Source of the DNA: Crocosphaera sp. | GTDB lineage: Bacteria > Cyanobacteriota > Cyanobacteriia > Cyanobacteriales > Microcystaceae | Assembly: GCF_030064895.1 (NCBI RefSeq) | Contig: NZ_JASJEB010000009.1 | Location: 21,818-85,817 of the forward strand | Reading direction: 5' to 3' | DNA: 64,000 bases | Shown here: positions 1-9,595 of the stretch, one piece after another | Position numbering within the stretch: the first letter of the stretch is position 1 | How the letters are laid out: every line of letters begins with the position of its first letter | The notes under the pieces: model-generated | The model's input: only the letters and a program-made list of their open reading frames with translations | Databases searched by the model: none | What the model was told of the DNA's origin: nothing | Made by a program: the position numbers and the translations under genes

Positions 1-20
1 AATTATTGAGGTCAAAAAAT

Positions 21-596
21 ATGATTAATCCTCTAGAAATAAACTGTAATTCTTTGCAAATGACAGACGAACAATTTTTTCAACTGTGTCAAGATAATCG
101 AGATTTAAGGTTTGAAAGAAATAGCAATGGAGATATATTAATTATGCCACCAACTGGAGGAGAAACAAGTAACAAAAATAGTTCAATAAACTATCAACTT
201 TACGCCTGGAATCTTCAAAATAAATTAGGTATTACCTTTGATTCATCTACAGGTTTTAAGTTACCAAATAAGGCAGATAGATCACCTGATGCGTCTTGGA
301 TACCTCTAGAAAAGTGGAATAATTTAACCCCTCAACAGCGTCAAAAGTTCTTACCTTTATGTCCTGATTTTGTCATTGAATTACGTTCTCCCAGTGATAG
401 TTTAAAAACGTTACAAAATAAGATGAAAGAGTATCTAGAAAATGGCACAAAATTAGGCTGGTTAATTAGTCCAAAAACTAAACAAGTTGAAATTTATAGA
501 CAAGGAAAAGAAGTGGAAATATTAGATAATCCCAAAACATTATCCGGGGAAGATATATTACCTGATTTTGTTTTAGATTTAGAATTAATTTGGTAG
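21..596 (+). CDS. Uma2 family (DUF820) putative endonuclease
   Basis: A 191-residue protein of the Uma2/DUF820 family, which has a PD-(D/E)xK-like restriction-endonuclease fold and is present in very many copies in cyanobacterial genomes. Visible family marks are the N-terminal LTDEQFFQLC-like stretch, the IMPPTGGETS segment, the strand PDASWIPLEKW with its acidic residue, and LCPDFVIELRSPSD, which holds the conserved E-x-R/K active-site strand. The ATG at 21 is preferred over the upstream TTG at 6 because family members start close to this point. Many members are found as single genes; the biological role is not settled. The gene stands alone and is followed by a small hairpin. Confidence 0.85.
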   Translation: MINPLEINCNSLQMTDEQFFQLCQDNRDLRFERNSNGDILIMPPTGGETSNKNSSINYQLYAWNLQNKLGITFDSSTGFKLPNKADRSPDASWIPLEKWNNLTPQQRQKFLPLCPDFVIELRSPSDSLKTLQNKMKEYLENGTKLGWLISPKTKQVEIYRQGKEVEILDNPKTLSGEDILPDFVLDLELIW

Positions 597-648
597 AAAA
601 AGTATTAATTTTTACAACAAAATATTGACATCATTAATAATTACTTAG

Positions 649-669
649 GGGTTTAACACTGTTAAACCC
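649..669. repeat. Small hairpin between convergent genes
   Basis: GGGTTTAAC and GTTAAACCC form a perfect 9-base stem with a 3-base loop. It lies between the ends of the Uma2 gene and the DUF433 gene. Similar but less perfect copies follow the two 87-base repeats near 985-1010 and 1205-1223, so it belongs to a dispersed repeat. It might also terminate transcription, but no clear U-run follows. Confidence 0.5.
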
Positions 670-680
670 ATCTTGATATA

Positions 681-890
681 TTATGCTGCTAACAATAAAC
701 AAGCTTGAATATCTTCAGATTCTAAGTCAGGAAAATCAGCTAATATTTCTGATACTTCTACATTCAAAGCTAACATTTCTAAGATATCTGTTACCCTAAT
801 TCTCATACCACGAATACAAGGTTTTCCTCCACATTGTTGAGGGTTATAAGTAATTCTATTTAATAATTCTTGTTGTTGATTCATTGTCAT
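681..890 (-). CDS. DUF433 family antitoxin-like protein, orphan
   Basis: A 69-residue DUF433 protein. The family pattern is clear: an N-terminal RITYNPQQCGGKPCIRGMRI stretch followed by a winged-helix-like segment ending in DFPDLESEDIQACL. DUF433 proteins usually act as antitoxins paired with a Mut7-C/PIN-like DUF5615 toxin encoded just downstream. No such partner is present: the next gene on that side is the convergent Uma2 gene. The C terminus stops slightly early after LLLAA, while homologues normally run a few residues further, so it may be a stranded antitoxin. Confidence 0.75.
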   Translation of the reverse strand: MTMNQQQELLNRITYNPQQCGGKPCIRGMRIRVTDILEMLALNVEVSEILADFPDLESEDIQACLLLAA

Positions 891-893
891 ATC

Positions 894-980
894 TACCGTA
901 GGGTGGGTTAGACGGGGATAATATCAATTATAACCAGTATTTAACTATCCGTCGTAACCCACCAATATACATAAATATCG
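894..980. repeat. 87-bp direct repeat, copy 1, with imperfect terminal hairpin
   Basis: This segment is repeated almost unchanged at 1113-1199. Its outer parts, GGTGGGTTAGACGG and CCGTCGTAACCCACC, are imperfect inverted repeats, so one copy can fold into a hairpin of about 60 bases. A small GTTTAAC...GTTTTAC hairpin follows it. It looks like a non-autonomous dispersed element. Confidence 0.7.
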
Positions 981-1112
981 CACGGGTTTAACACTGTGTT
1001 TTACCCATTCTCTAAGAATAACAATCTAGCTTAATCATAAAGGATTGGGCATAATATTATTATGCCCCTACAAGGTTTATAATTCAATTAAATATTTAAA
1101 ATTGATATCAGT

Positions 1113-1199
1113 TACCATAGGGTGGGTTAGATGGGGATAATATCAATTATAACCAGTATTTAACTATCCGTCGTAACCCACCAATATACATAAATATCG
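1113..1199. repeat. 87-bp direct repeat, copy 2
   Basis: Second copy of the 894-980 repeat in the same orientation, differing at only a few positions, including GACGG to GATGG. It is likewise followed by a GGTTTAAC...GTTAAAACC hairpin. About 130 bases of unrelated sequence separate the copies. Confidence 0.7.
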
Positions 1200-1322
1200 T
1201 AGAGGTTTAACATTGTTAAAACCATGTCAGTAATTTATATAGTAGATAATAAATAATCTTGAAGATGTCTTGCTTCTCAGTTATAATACGTTAGGATAGA
1301 GTATCATTATCTGAATATTACT

Positions 1323-1988
1323 ATGCTTAATAGTTTACTTGATTTTTTACGAGATCCAGCTTGGACAGCAATAGGAGTTATTTTTAGCTTGATATTTGGA
1401 TTTATTGGATTTTATTATACAGCAAGAAATAAATTATGGCTGTATTTATCCATAATAGTTGCAGTATTTATTCTTGGTTTAGGGTTAGGAACTGGATGGG
1501 AAAATCAACCCCTTGTTTCTGCTTCTGAAGCTCCTTTAATTCCAGTAGATTCGACGAAAGGTTGGCAATCAACAGGTATTAATGTAAAGAAAGGAAATAC
1601 AGTAATAATTAGTGTTAAAGGTGGAAGTTGGACTCTAGGGAGAAGATTAATAGATATTAAAAAATATCCAGATATTGATCAAGCATATATATCTACTCCT
1701 AATCTTGATGAATTATGGCATCAATTTTCTGAAAATACCGGAGAAGGATATGAGTCTTTAAACTGTGTAACTTTAGAATGTCCTGCTGCTCAAATCAAGG
1801 CAAAGTTAGGAAGTTTAATTGCGAAAATTTCTAATGAGAAAAATCCTAAACTTGACGAATTTTTTGAAGTTGGTAAAGAAACTAGATTCACATCACCTAT
1901 AGATGGGATTTTATTATTAACAATGAATGATAGGGATAAAAATGATAATTCTGGAATACTTTTAACAAAAATAAATGTTGTCCCATAA
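1323..1988 (+). CDS. Membrane-anchored hypothetical protein with lectin-like domain
   Basis: A 221-residue protein not assigned to a named family. Two hydrophobic helices (about residues 15-32 and 38-57) form an N-terminal hairpin in the membrane. The rest is a soluble domain that starts with PVDSTKGWQSTGINVKKGNT and continues VIISVKGGSWT. That opening resembles the PA-IL (LecA)-like beta-sandwich found in many bacterial exported proteins, where a calcium or sugar site is sometimes present. The domain assignment is inference. The gene stands alone, with repeat copies upstream and glsF 430 bases downstream. Confidence 0.6.
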   Translation: MLNSLLDFLRDPAWTAIGVIFSLIFGFIGFYYTARNKLWLYLSIIVAVFILGLGLGTGWENQPLVSASEAPLIPVDSTKGWQSTGINVKKGNTVIISVKGGSWTLGRRLIDIKKYPDIDQAYISTPNLDELWHQFSENTGEGYESLNCVTLECPAAQIKAKLGSLIAKISNEKNPKLDEFFEVGKETRFTSPIDGILLLTMNDRDKNDNSGILLTKINVVP

Positions 1989-2425
1989 GTTGAAGACTAT
2001 ATGAAAATTCTCTAGGATGAATAGGTTGTAAATATAAATCATTCATAATTAATAATTGAGAACTAATCTAAACACTATCTTATCTAGAATTATATTAATC
2101 TTGTTCTCTCTTTCATCTCAAAACCTTAAACGAATCTTAAAAAAATCAGAGCAAATATAAGAACATCCCGAAAAAACCGTTAAAATCAAAATCCTGTAGT
2201 ATAACTTGTCTTAAGAAACACCATAGATCAAAAACTCTTAGTTTCGATAGCATGGGAAATAGAGGCCCGTTGATTCACCCAACCGTTAAATACTTGTCCC
2301 CCCATAGACACAGGTTCAACTAACACCTTCTAACCGAATCGATACCTTAACCATTCCTTAAGCTACGGTTGAGTTGCAGACTAAACCCACTTAAGCAACC
2401 TAGTTACCCTTAAATTTTGACTCGT
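1989..2425. other. Intergenic region upstream of glsF
   Basis: A 437-base stretch without a credible coding region. I looked for an NtcA site (GTA-N8-TAC), which might be expected upstream of a glutamate synthase gene, and found no good match. No hairpin or repeat stands out. Confidence 0.5.
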
Positions 2426-5400
2426 ATGGATGAGCGCAACATAATGAATATGACCCAAAATACCCATAACCAACCCAACGCAACCTATATGGGAATACCC
2501 TCCCTAGTTGAAGAAAGAGACGCTTGTGGGGTAGGATTTATAGCAGATGTGAAAGGTAAAGGCAGCCATAAACTGATCCAACAAACCTTAACTGCGTTAG
2601 ACTGTATGGAACATAGAGGCGGTTGTAGCGCAGATAATGACTCAGGAGATGGATCGGGGATCATGACCGCTATTCCCCGTGAGTTATTAGCCTCCTGGTT
2701 TGCCGAAAAAGGCTTAACTATGCCTCCTGTGGAACAGTTAGGGGTGGGGATGGTATTCTTGCCTCAAGATAGCAGTAAAAAAGAAGAACAAAGATCCTAC
2801 GTTGAAAGCGTTGTTAAGGGTGCAAACTTAACCGTTTTAGGATGGCGTGAAGTTCCTGTTAAACCTGAATTTTTGGGAGTTCAAGCAAAGGAAAACCAAC
2901 CCCATATTGAACAAATAATGATCACGTCTCCTGAAGGGTTATCCGGGGATAAGTTAGATCGGGTTTTGTATATCGTGCGATCGCAGATCGGGAAACGGTT
3001 AGCGGATGATTTTTATATCTGTTCCTTTAGTTGTCGTACCATTGTTTATAAAGGGATGGTACGCAGTGAGGTATTAGGACAATTTTATCAAGATTTAACC
3101 GATCCTAACTATATTAGTCGCTTTGCTGTCTATCATCGTCGGTTTAGTACCAATACTATGCCGAAGTGGCCTTTAGCTCAACCAATGCGCTTATTGGGTC
3201 ATAATGGAGAAATTAACACTCTTATCGGTAATATTAACTCCATGACCACCAGAGAAGTTAAATTAAATGCACCAGGGTGGAAAACAGAGGAACTAGAAGC
3301 ATTAACCCCCGTTGTTAACACAGCAAACAGTGATTCCTATAACTTAGATAGTGCCTTAGAATTATTAGTAAGAACCGGTCGCAGTCCCTTAGAAGCGGCC
3401 ATGATCTTAGTTCCCGAAGCTTACAAGAATCAGCCCGATCTCAAAAATTATCCCGAAATTACCGATTTTTATGACTATTATAGCGGTTTCCAAGAACCTT
3501 GGGACGGTCCAGCATTACTAGCATTTAGCGATGGTAAAATGGTAGGTGCTTGTTTAGACCGCAACGGTTTACGGCCTGCAAGATATTGTATAACCAAAGA
3601 TGATTATGTAGTAGTTGGTTCAGAAGCAGGAGTTGTAGATATTCCTGAAGCAGATATTATCGAAAAAGGAAGACTTGGCCCCGGACAAACCATTGCAGTT
3701 GATTTAACTAGCCAAGAAGTGTTAAAAAATTGGCAGATTAAACAACGTATTGCTAAAACCCATCCTTACGGGGAATGGTTGCAAACCCATCGTCAACAAC
3801 TAACCCCTCAAACCTTCTCAGATACCCTTCTCTTAAGCGACAAGCAACAACTCTTACAACAACAAACCGCTTTTGGTTACACCGCAGAAGACGTAGATAT
3901 GATCGTGGTTCCCATGGCCACCCAAGGAAAAGAACCCACTTTCTGTATGGGAGATGATATTCCCTTAGCTGTGTTATCAGACAAACCCCATCTACTCTAC
4001 GACTATTTTAAACAACGGTTTGCTCAAGTAACTAACCCTCCCATTGATCCTTTACGGGAAAGTTTAGTCATGTCGTTGAAGATGTTGTTAGGGGAAAAAG
4101 GAAACTTACTCGCTCCTAAAGCAGAAGACGCTAAACTACTACAAATAGAAAGTCCCGTTCTCAACGAAACCGAACTAGAACAGATCAAAAACTCAGATTT
4201 TAACGTTACCGAGTTATCCACCCTGTTCGATATTACAACAGGGCCAGAAGGGTTAAACACTGCTTTAGAGAGACTCTGTAATGAAGCAACCGCAGCAGTA
4301 GAAAACGGTTCAAAAATTCTCATTTTAAGCGATCGCCTTGTGGGAGTCACAAGTATTAATGAGACAACCAGTTATATTCCTCCCTTACTCGCAGTAGGAA
4401 CCGTCCACCATCATTTAATTAAACAAGGGTTACGCTTAGAAACCTCCTTAGTGGTAGATACGGCCCAATGTTGGAGTACCCATCATTTTGCCTGTTTAGT
4501 CGGTTATGGGGCCTCTGCTGTTTGTCCTTATTTAACCCTAGAAACCATCCGTCAATGGTGGAATGACAGCAAAACTCAGAAGTTAATGGCCAACGGGAAA
4601 CTAGCAACCATTACCTTAGATGAAGCATTAGGAAACTATCGTCACGCAGTAGAAGCAGGGTTATTAAAAATTCTCTCCAAAATGGGAATATCCCTCTTAG
4701 CATCCTATCATGGGGCCCAAATATTTGAAGCCATCGGCCTCGGTATGGAGTTAGTCAACATGGCCTTCAAAGGGACAACCAGTCGTGTTGGTGGTTTAAA
4801 CATGGCAGAACTCTCTCAAGAGATAATCGCCGTTCATAGTCGCGCCTTCCCCAGTTTAACCGATAAAAAACTGAAAAACTTCGGCTTCATTAACTACCGT
4901 CCCGGGGGAGAATACCACATGAACTCCCCAGAAATGTCCAAATCTCTCCATAAAGCTGTTAAAGCCTATAAAATTGGACAAAATGGGGCAAATAAAGAGG
5001 CTTACGATCACTACGAGATGTATCAAAAATACCTCGAACAGCGTCCTATTACTGCCTTACGAGACCTCTTAACCTTCAAAAGTGATCAACCCTCTATCCC
5101 CGTCCAAGAAGTTGAACCAGTGGAAGACATAGTTAAACGCTTCTGTACCGGCGGAATGTCCTTGGGTGCATTATCAAGAGAGGCCCACGAAACCTTAGCG
5201 ATCGCCATGAACCGCTTAGGGGCCAAGTCCAACTCAGGAGAAGGAGGAGAAGATCCCACCCGTTTTATTCGTCTCTCCGATGTAGATGCAGAAGGACATT
5301 CCCCCACATTCCCCCATCTTAAAGGTTTACGCAACGGTGACACTGCTAGTTCTGCCATTAAACAGATCGCTTCAGGACGCTTTGGAGTCACCCCCGAATA

Positions 5401-7099
5401 CCTGATGAACGGTAAACAGTTAGAGATCAAAATGGCCCAAGGTGCAAAACCAGGAGAAGGCGGCCAGTTACCAGGCAAAAAAGTTAGTTCCTATATTGCC
5501 ATGTTACGCCGTTCTAAAGCTGGTGTTACCCTCATTTCTCCCCCTCCTCACCACGATATCTACTCCATCGAAGACTTGGCCCAGTTAATCTTTGACTTGC
5601 ATCAAATTAACCCTAGTGCTAAGGTATCCGTTAAATTAGTCGCAGAGATCGGCATCGGAACCATCGCTGCTGGTGTGGCCAAAGCTAACGCAGACATCAT
5701 TCAAATATCTGGTCACGATGGTGGTACAGGTGCATCACCATTAAGTTCTATCAAACACGCTGGTTGTCCTTGGGAACTAGGTGTTACAGAAGTGCATCGG
5801 ATGTTGATGGAGAATAAACTCCGCGATCGCGTTATTTTACGGGCTGATGGTGGCTTAAAAACTGGTTGGGACGTAATGATGGCCGCCTTGATGGGTGCAG
5901 AACAATATGGTTTCGGTTCCATTGCTATGATCGCCGAAGGATGTATTATGGCGCGTATCTGTCATACTAATAACTGTCCCGTTGGTGTTGCAACGCAACA
6001 AGAGAAGTTGCGTAAAAGGTTCACCGGAGTTCCTGAAAATGTAGTCAACTTCTTCTATTTTATTGCTGAGGAAGTCCGTTCAATTTTAGCAAAATTAGGC
6101 TATCGTTCCTTAGATGAGGTCATCGGACGCTCTGATCTGCTTAAAATGCGCTCACAACCCAATTTAACTAAAACTAACTCCCTTAACCTAGACTGTTTGT
6201 TGAACCTACCCGATGTGAAAAGCGATCGCAGTTGGTTAAACCACGAAGAAGTCCACAGCAACGGGCCGGTGTTAGACGATGAGTTGTTAGCTGATCCTGC
6301 CATTGCTTCGGCCATCAACACTCATGGAAGGGTAGCAAAAAATGTGAAAATTGTCAACACAGATCGCACAGTTGGGGCGCGTATTTCTGGAACATTAGCC
6401 AAAAAATACGGCAATACAGGCTTTTCTGGGGAATTAACCTTTAACTTTACCGGTGCTGCTGGTCAAAGCTTTGCCGCTTTCAACCTTCCTGGTATGATTA
6501 TGCACCTAGAAGGAGAAGCAAACGACTATGTATGCAAAGGAATGCACGGAGGAGAGGTTGTCATCGTTCCCCCCAAACCTGCCACCTACGAAGCCGCAAA
6601 TAACGTTATCGTCGGTAATACCTGCCTTTACGGGTCAACTGGCGGTGTATTATACGCCAATGGCCGCGCCGGTGAACGGTTTGGGGTGCGTAACTCTATG
6701 GGTAAAGCGGTTATTGAAGGTGCAGGGGATCACTGTTGTGAATACATGACCGGTGGTGTTATCGTTGTCCTTGGTTCCGTTGGCCGTAATGTTGGCGCAG
6801 GAATGACCGGAGGGATCGGTTATTTCTTGGATGAAGATTACAGTTTCCCCGAAAAAGTTAACCCCGAAATTGTTGATATTCAACATATTTGTACGGAAGC
6901 AGGGGAAGCACAATTAAAAGGATTAATTGAGTCTCATTTTGAACGCACTGGCAGTAAAAAAGCCGAACATATCCTCAATAACTGGGGAGAATATGTGAGC
7001 AAATTCTGGCAAGTAGTTCCCCCATCTGAGGCAAACAGTCCTGAAACGAACCCTAACCCCGTTATGATTGAAGAAAAGACCTTAACCCCTGTTAAATAA
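2426..7099 (+). CDS. glsF: Ferredoxin-dependent glutamate synthase
   Basis: Transfers the amide nitrogen of glutamine to 2-oxoglutarate with electrons from reduced ferredoxin, the second half of the GS-GOGAT cycle of ammonium assimilation. The protein has about 1557 residues. Order of parts: a short propeptide, then the class-II glutamine amidotransferase domain starting at the Cys of DACGVGF (residue 34 from this start; it becomes the N-terminal nucleophile after processing), a central domain, the FMN-binding synthase barrel (about 800-1200) with the 3Fe-4S ligands in [13 protein letters not shown] (C-x5-C-x4-C), and a C-terminal GxGxG helix. No small-subunit gltD gene is adjacent, which fits the ferredoxin-dependent cyanobacterial form. 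ATG codons at 2444 and 2450 are alternative starts. The two open frames inside it on other strands are shadows. Confidence 0.95.
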   Translation: MDERNIMNMTQNTHNQPNATYMGIPSLVEERDACGVGFIADVKGKGSHKLIQQTLTALDCMEHRGGCSADNDSGDGSGIMTAIPRELLASWFAEKGLTMPPVEQLGVGMVFLPQDSSKKEEQRSYVESVVKGANLTVLGWREVPVKPEFLGVQAKENQPHIEQIMITSPEGLSGDKLDRVLYIVRSQIGKRLADDFYICSFSCRTIVYKGMVRSEVLGQFYQDLTDPNYISRFAVYHRRFSTNTMPKWPLAQPMRLLGHNGEINTLIGNINSMTTREVKLNAPGWKTEELEALTPVVNTANSDSYNLDSALELLVRTGRSPLEAAMILVPEAYKNQPDLKNYPEITDFYDYYSGFQEPWDGPALLAFSDGKMVGACLDRNGLRPARYCITKDDYVVVGSEAGVVDIPEADIIEKGRLGPGQTIAVDLTSQEVLKNWQIKQRIAKTHPYGEWLQTHRQQLTPQTFSDTLLLSDKQQLLQQQTAFGYTAEDVDMIVVPMATQGKEPTFCMGDDIPLAVLSDKPHLLYDYFKQRFAQVTNPPIDPLRESLVMSLKMLLGEKGNLLAPKAEDAKLLQIESPVLNETELEQIKNSDFNVTELSTLFDITTGPEGLNTALERLCNEATAAVENGSKILILSDRLVGVTSINETTSYIPPLLAVGTVHHHLIKQGLRLETSLVVDTAQCWSTHHFACLVGYGASAVCPYLTLETIRQWWNDSKTQKLMANGKLATITLDEALGNYRHAVEAGLLKILSKMGISLLASYHGAQIFEAIGLGMELVNMAFKGTTSRVGGLNMAELSQEIIAVHSRAFPSLTDKKLKNFGFINYRPGGEYHMNSPEMSKSLHKAVKAYKIGQNGANKEAYDHYEMYQKYLEQRPITALRDLLTFKSDQPSIPVQEVEPVEDIVKRFCTGGMSLGALSREAHETLAIAMNRLGAKSNSGEGGEDPTRFIRLSDVDAEGHSPTFPHLKGLRNGDTASSAIKQIASGRFGVTPEYLMNGKQLEIKMAQGAKPGEGGQLPGKKVSSYIAMLRRSKAGVTLISPPPHHDIYSIEDLAQLIFDLHQINPSAKVSVKLVAEIGIGTIAAGVAKANADIIQISGHDGGTGASPLSSIKHAGCPWELGVTEVHRMLMENKLRDRVILRADGGLKTGWDVMMAALMGAEQYGFGSIAMIAEGCIMARICHTNNCPVGVATQQEKLRKRFTGVPENVVNFFYFIAEEVRSILAKLGYRSLDEVIGRSDLLKMRSQPNLTKTNSLNLDCLLNLPDVKSDRSWLNHEEVHSNGPVLDDELLADPAIASAINTHGRVAKNVKIVNTDRTVGARISGTLAKKYGNTGFSGELTFNFTGAAGQSFAAFNLPGMIMHLEGEANDYVCKGMHGGEVVIVPPKPATYEAANNVIVGNTCLYGSTGGVLYANGRAGERFGVRNSMGKAVIEGAGDHCCEYMTGGVIVVLGSVGRNVGAGMTGGIGYFLDEDYSFPEKVNPEIVDIQHICTEAGEAQLKGLIESHFERTGSKKAEHILNNWGEYVSKFWQVVPPSEANSPETNPNPVMIEEKTLTPVK

Positions 7100-7107
7100 T
7101 TAACTCG

Positions 7108-7130
7108 TAAGGTGGGTATTGCCCACCTTA
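7108..7130. terminator. Perfect hairpin after glsF
   Basis: TAAGGTGGG and CCCACCTTA form a perfect 9-base stem with a 5-base loop, 9 bases after the glsF stop. The U-run that follows is weak (CTTGTTTAT). The same GGTGGG...CCCACC hairpin is a common dispersed repeat in cyanobacteria, so it may serve as terminator by chance of position. Confidence 0.5.
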
Positions 7131-7155
7131 CTTGTTTATAACGAGAACTAAAATT

Positions 7156-8250
7156 ATGGGAACAATTGAATACAAAAAAACCTTTTTCAAAGTAGCTGAT
7201 TTTGTCTCTTGGCAAAAAGATGAAGCATTAATTTTATCCCCTAAATTTCAACGTAGATCAGTATGGAAACCTGGAACTAAATCTTATCTAATTGATACAA
7301 TTGTTAGAGGTTTACCAATTCCTATTATTTTTTTAAGGGATCTTCCTATTGATCTTGAAACTTTACGGCCAAAACGTGAAGTAGTTGATGGACAACAAAG
7401 ATTAAGAACTGTTTTGAGTTTTGTTGCACCTCAATCTTTACCAGACTATAATTCTCAACAAGATTATTTTACTATACAAAAAAATCATAACAAAGAAATA
7501 GCAAAAAAAACCTTTCAAGAACTCGATGATGAAATTAAGCGAGAGATTTTAGAGTATGAGTTCAGTGTTCATATTCTCTCTCCAAGAATGGATGATAGAG
7601 AAGTTATTGACATATTTCGTAGAATGAATTCAACCTATTATCAGTTAAATAAACAGGAAATAAGAAACTCTCAATATTTTGGAGAATTTAAAACCCTTGC
7701 TTATAAACTTGCATTAGAATGTTTCTGGTATTGGAAAAACTGGAAAGTTTTTACAGATGATGATATTGCACGAATGAAAGAAGTAAAACTAACATCAGAA
7801 CTTATTATGATGATGTTAGATGGTGAATTAATGGGTAGCAATGATAAGACGATAGACAATTATTATAAAAAATATGATGATTCCATACCTCATAAAAATA
7901 GAATATATAATAAATTTCATAAGACTATGGAAGTTATTGATAAGAATTTTAGGGATTTTTTGCCATTTTCAAAGTTTCGTGAACAAACCAAAATCTATAT
8001 TTTCTTTGCTGTAATTTATGATTTAGTTTTTGGACTAAATAGTATAAAAAACTCCGAATCTGATGACAAGCAAAAAATTTCTGAAGCAGTTGTACAAAGA
8101 ATAAAAATAGCTAATGACAAGGTAAAAAATAAACAGCTAATTTATTCTAATTCTAAAGTTCAAGAAGTATTTGATGCTCGACGACAAAATATTAAGGAGA
8201 GAAAAATAATGTTTGATTATTTGATTCATTTTGTTAAAGACTCTGATTAA
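7156..8250 (+). CDS. DUF262 (GmrSD N-terminal-like/ParB-like) protein
   Basis: A 364-residue DUF262 protein. The family hallmarks are FQRRSVWKPGTKSYLIDTIV (residues 31-50), the loop LPIPIIFLRD, and the catalytic-type motif VVDGQQRLRT with DGQQR at residues 78-82. DUF262 domains share a fold with ParB/sulfiredoxin and form the NTP-hydrolysing half of type IV restriction enzymes of the GmrSD kind. Here the nuclease half is missing. Only 4 bases separate it from the next gene, a HEPN-domain protein, so the two probably form one defence-type unit. ATG 7156 is chosen over the upstream TTG at 7132. Confidence 0.8.
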   Translation: MGTIEYKKTFFKVADFVSWQKDEALILSPKFQRRSVWKPGTKSYLIDTIVRGLPIPIIFLRDLPIDLETLRPKREVVDGQQRLRTVLSFVAPQSLPDYNSQQDYFTIQKNHNKEIAKKTFQELDDEIKREILEYEFSVHILSPRMDDREVIDIFRRMNSTYYQLNKQEIRNSQYFGEFKTLAYKLALECFWYWKNWKVFTDDDIARMKEVKLTSELIMMMLDGELMGSNDKTIDNYYKKYDDSIPHKNRIYNKFHKTMEVIDKNFRDFLPFSKFREQTKIYIFFAVIYDLVFGLNSIKNSESDDKQKISEAVVQRIKIANDKVKNKQLIYSNSKVQEVFDARRQNIKERKIMFDYLIHFVKDSD

Positions 8251-8254
8251 AGTT

Positions 8255-8983
8255 ATGCAAGAAAACGCGGAAATACTATTGAATGAATTTAGAGCCAGGG
8301 TAGAAAAGAAAGAATTAACAAGAACAAAAATAGAAAACTTATTTGTTGATAATAGTCTAGATGAAAGTGATGTTCTAACTGTTTATGATGGTCTATTTTT
8401 AGGTTTATTCACTGATTTTGAACAATTACTGGAAGAATTATTCTGGGGATTACTTGAAGGAAAAATTACGATTAATGGATACCAAATTAACAAAATTCGT
8501 AAAGTTACAATTTCTCCACAATCAGAAATTAATGCAGTTATAGCAATAGACAGGCTAGTTAGGACACATAAATTATATTTTAAGGGAACAGGGAACAGGG
8601 AACAGGGAACAGAAAAATGTCCTAATAGCTTTGGCGACTGCTATATTTTGGGAGGACAAAGATATCTTGACTGGTTGCCTTATGACAACACAATAAAACG
8701 AGCAAAAATTTTTTTCCATAATGGTATTCCTTTTGATAATCTTGACGACGATCAAAAAACTTATTTAGGACGTTATCATAAAATTAGAAATGCGATCGCT
8801 CATAAAAGTCCTAAATCGCAAGCAGATTTTAATAAAATCATTCAAAACCTCCCCTTATTACCTTCACAAAAAAGTCCAGCAGGATATTTAAGAAGCAAAC
8901 CAAGGGGACAACAAACCCAATATGAAATTGCATCTGCTCAACTAATACAAATTGCTTTAAATTTATGTAGAATTAATGTGTAA
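8255..8983 (+). CDS. HEPN-domain putative RNase (MAE_28990/MAE_18760-like), carrying an in-frame 35-codon insertion
   Basis: A 242-residue protein. The C-terminal half holds RNAIAH (R178, H183), the R-x4-H active-site motif of HEPN ribonucleases. The N-terminal region (YDGLFLGLFTDFEQLLEELF) fits the helical HEPN families seen next to DUF262 genes. Residues about 96-130 (from IDRLVRTH to FGDCY) are encoded by a 103-bp mobile element plus a 2-bp target duplication at 8539-8645; removing 105 bases gives a protein of about 207 residues in the same frame. Whether the insert is tolerated is unknown. The gene starts 4 bases after the DUF262 stop. Function as toxin or abortive-infection RNase is inferred from the family. 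Confidence 0.75.
   Translation: MQENAEILLNEFRARVEKKELTRTKIENLFVDNSLDESDVLTVYDGLFLGLFTDFEQLLEELFWGLLEGKITINGYQINKIRKVTISPQSEINAVIAIDRLVRTHKLYFKGTGNREQGTEKCPNSFGDCYILGGQRYLDWLPYDNTIKRAKIFFHNGIPFDNLDDDQKTYLGRYHKIRNAIAHKSPKSQADFNKIIQNLPLLPSQKSPAGYLRSKPRGQQTQYEIASAQLIQIALNLCRINV
8539..8645. mobile_element. 107-bp MITE-like element (TATAGCA family), copy inside the HEPN gene
   Basis: The ends TATAGCA and TGCTATA belong to imperfect 28-base inverted repeats that share TATAGCA at the tip and TTAGGACA at the inner edge. The core contains four GGGAACA-type heptamers. The outermost TA on each side fits a duplicated TA target, giving a 103-base element plus TA. An identical copy lies at 55744-55850. Because the net gain is 105 bases (35 codons) and this strand has no stop in the host frame, the host gene stays open. 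Confidence 0.85.
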
Positions 8984-9123
8984 TACTTAAGTGGTTTAAT
9001 ATTAGGATGTTGATAAGGATTTTTAGACAGTTGATCAAAACAACGATTTAATCGAGACGCTAAAGACTGATCAGCTTGTTGATAAAATCGCTGTGCTTTA
9101 CGAGTTAAGATTAAATCATACAT
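8938..9123 (-). pseudogene. RelE/ParE-type toxin, C-terminally truncated
   Basis: The first part, YDLILTRKAQRFYQQADQSL to NPYQHPNIKPLK, matches the N-terminal half of RelE-family mRNA-cleaving toxins. After PLK the expected continuation (a glycine-rich strand and the R-x-x-Y-R-V core) is replaced by YYTLILHKFKAICIS, read from the antisense of the HEPN gene end. The protein has 61 residues against a usual 85-95, so the catalytic half is missing. It overlaps the antitoxin gene upstream by 8 bases, as intact modules do. Probably inactive. Confidence 0.75.
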
Positions 9124-9346
9124 TGCGACGAATAGCCTTAAATGAGACTAAATCTTCTGTTGCTGCTTGTTCTTCTGCTTCTTTTAAATCATTTTCAAAA
9201 CCAACAATATTTAATAATTCTTCCGTTGCTTCATTATCTTCTCTTTCTACTAAATAAGACAAAGAATCAGCAGCAACTAACAGTTTTTCTTCTGATAGTT
9301 GATTAATATAGGATTCAACTTGCTCACGAATTCCTAAATCACTCAT
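9116..9346 (-). CDS. Antitoxin of a broken RelE-type module
   Basis: A 76-residue acidic protein with a predicted helical N terminus (VESYINQLSEEKLLVAADSL) and a disordered charged C terminus (LKEAEEQAATEDLVSF). This is the usual build of antitoxins that pair with RelE/ParE toxins in cyanobacteria. Its stop overlaps the start of the truncated toxin by 8 bases, which marks the two as one operon. With the toxin broken it is now an orphan antitoxin. Confidence 0.7.
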   Translation of the reverse strand: MSDLGIREQVESYINQLSEEKLLVAADSLSYLVEREDNEATEELLNIVGFENDLKEAEEQAATEDLVSFKAIRRNV

Positions 9347-9396
9347 AAATAAAGCATAATGGATTTTGATAAGATTATATCATACATTTTTAAATG

Positions 9397-9466
9397 CGAT
9401 CTCGAAGAGATCCGCTTTGCGGCGCGCTAATTTTGTAGGTTGGGTTAATAAAAGGAAACCCAACAT
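9397..9466. repeat. Short structured repeat fragments
   Basis: GATCTC-GAA-GAGATC and GTTGGGTT...AACCCAAC are two adjacent hairpins of kinds often repeated in cyanobacterial intergenic DNA. They lie in the gap between the two decayed toxin-antitoxin modules. The open frame crossing this stretch has no family features and was not called as a gene. Confidence 0.35.
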
Positions 9467-9595
9467 AACCCTTACTGATAAACTCGACCATGAGATGCTA
9501 TTAATAGGTATTTTTCAACAATATGGTATAAGATATGAATATGATATTGATTATCTTTTATCAATGTAACCGATGAGATTAGTTATTCTTTCTTT

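Noticed and set aside
1989..2425. NtcA-type site upstream of glsF
   Set aside because: No GTA-N8-TAC with a suitable downstream -10 box was found by eye.
3775..6913. Several open frames of 60-130 codons on both strands inside glsF
   Set aside because: They lie wholly within the strongly conserved glutamate synthase frame and have no family marks or start signals of their own.
8573..8755. Antisense frame across the element in the HEPN gene
   Set aside because: It is the same reading of the element that gives the tail of GTPase 3; here it is not preceded by any gene.
9366..9569. Open frame of 67 codons between the two toxin-antitoxin remains
   Set aside because: It crosses two dispersed hairpins and has no recognisable domain; only its last ten codons look like a possible relic.
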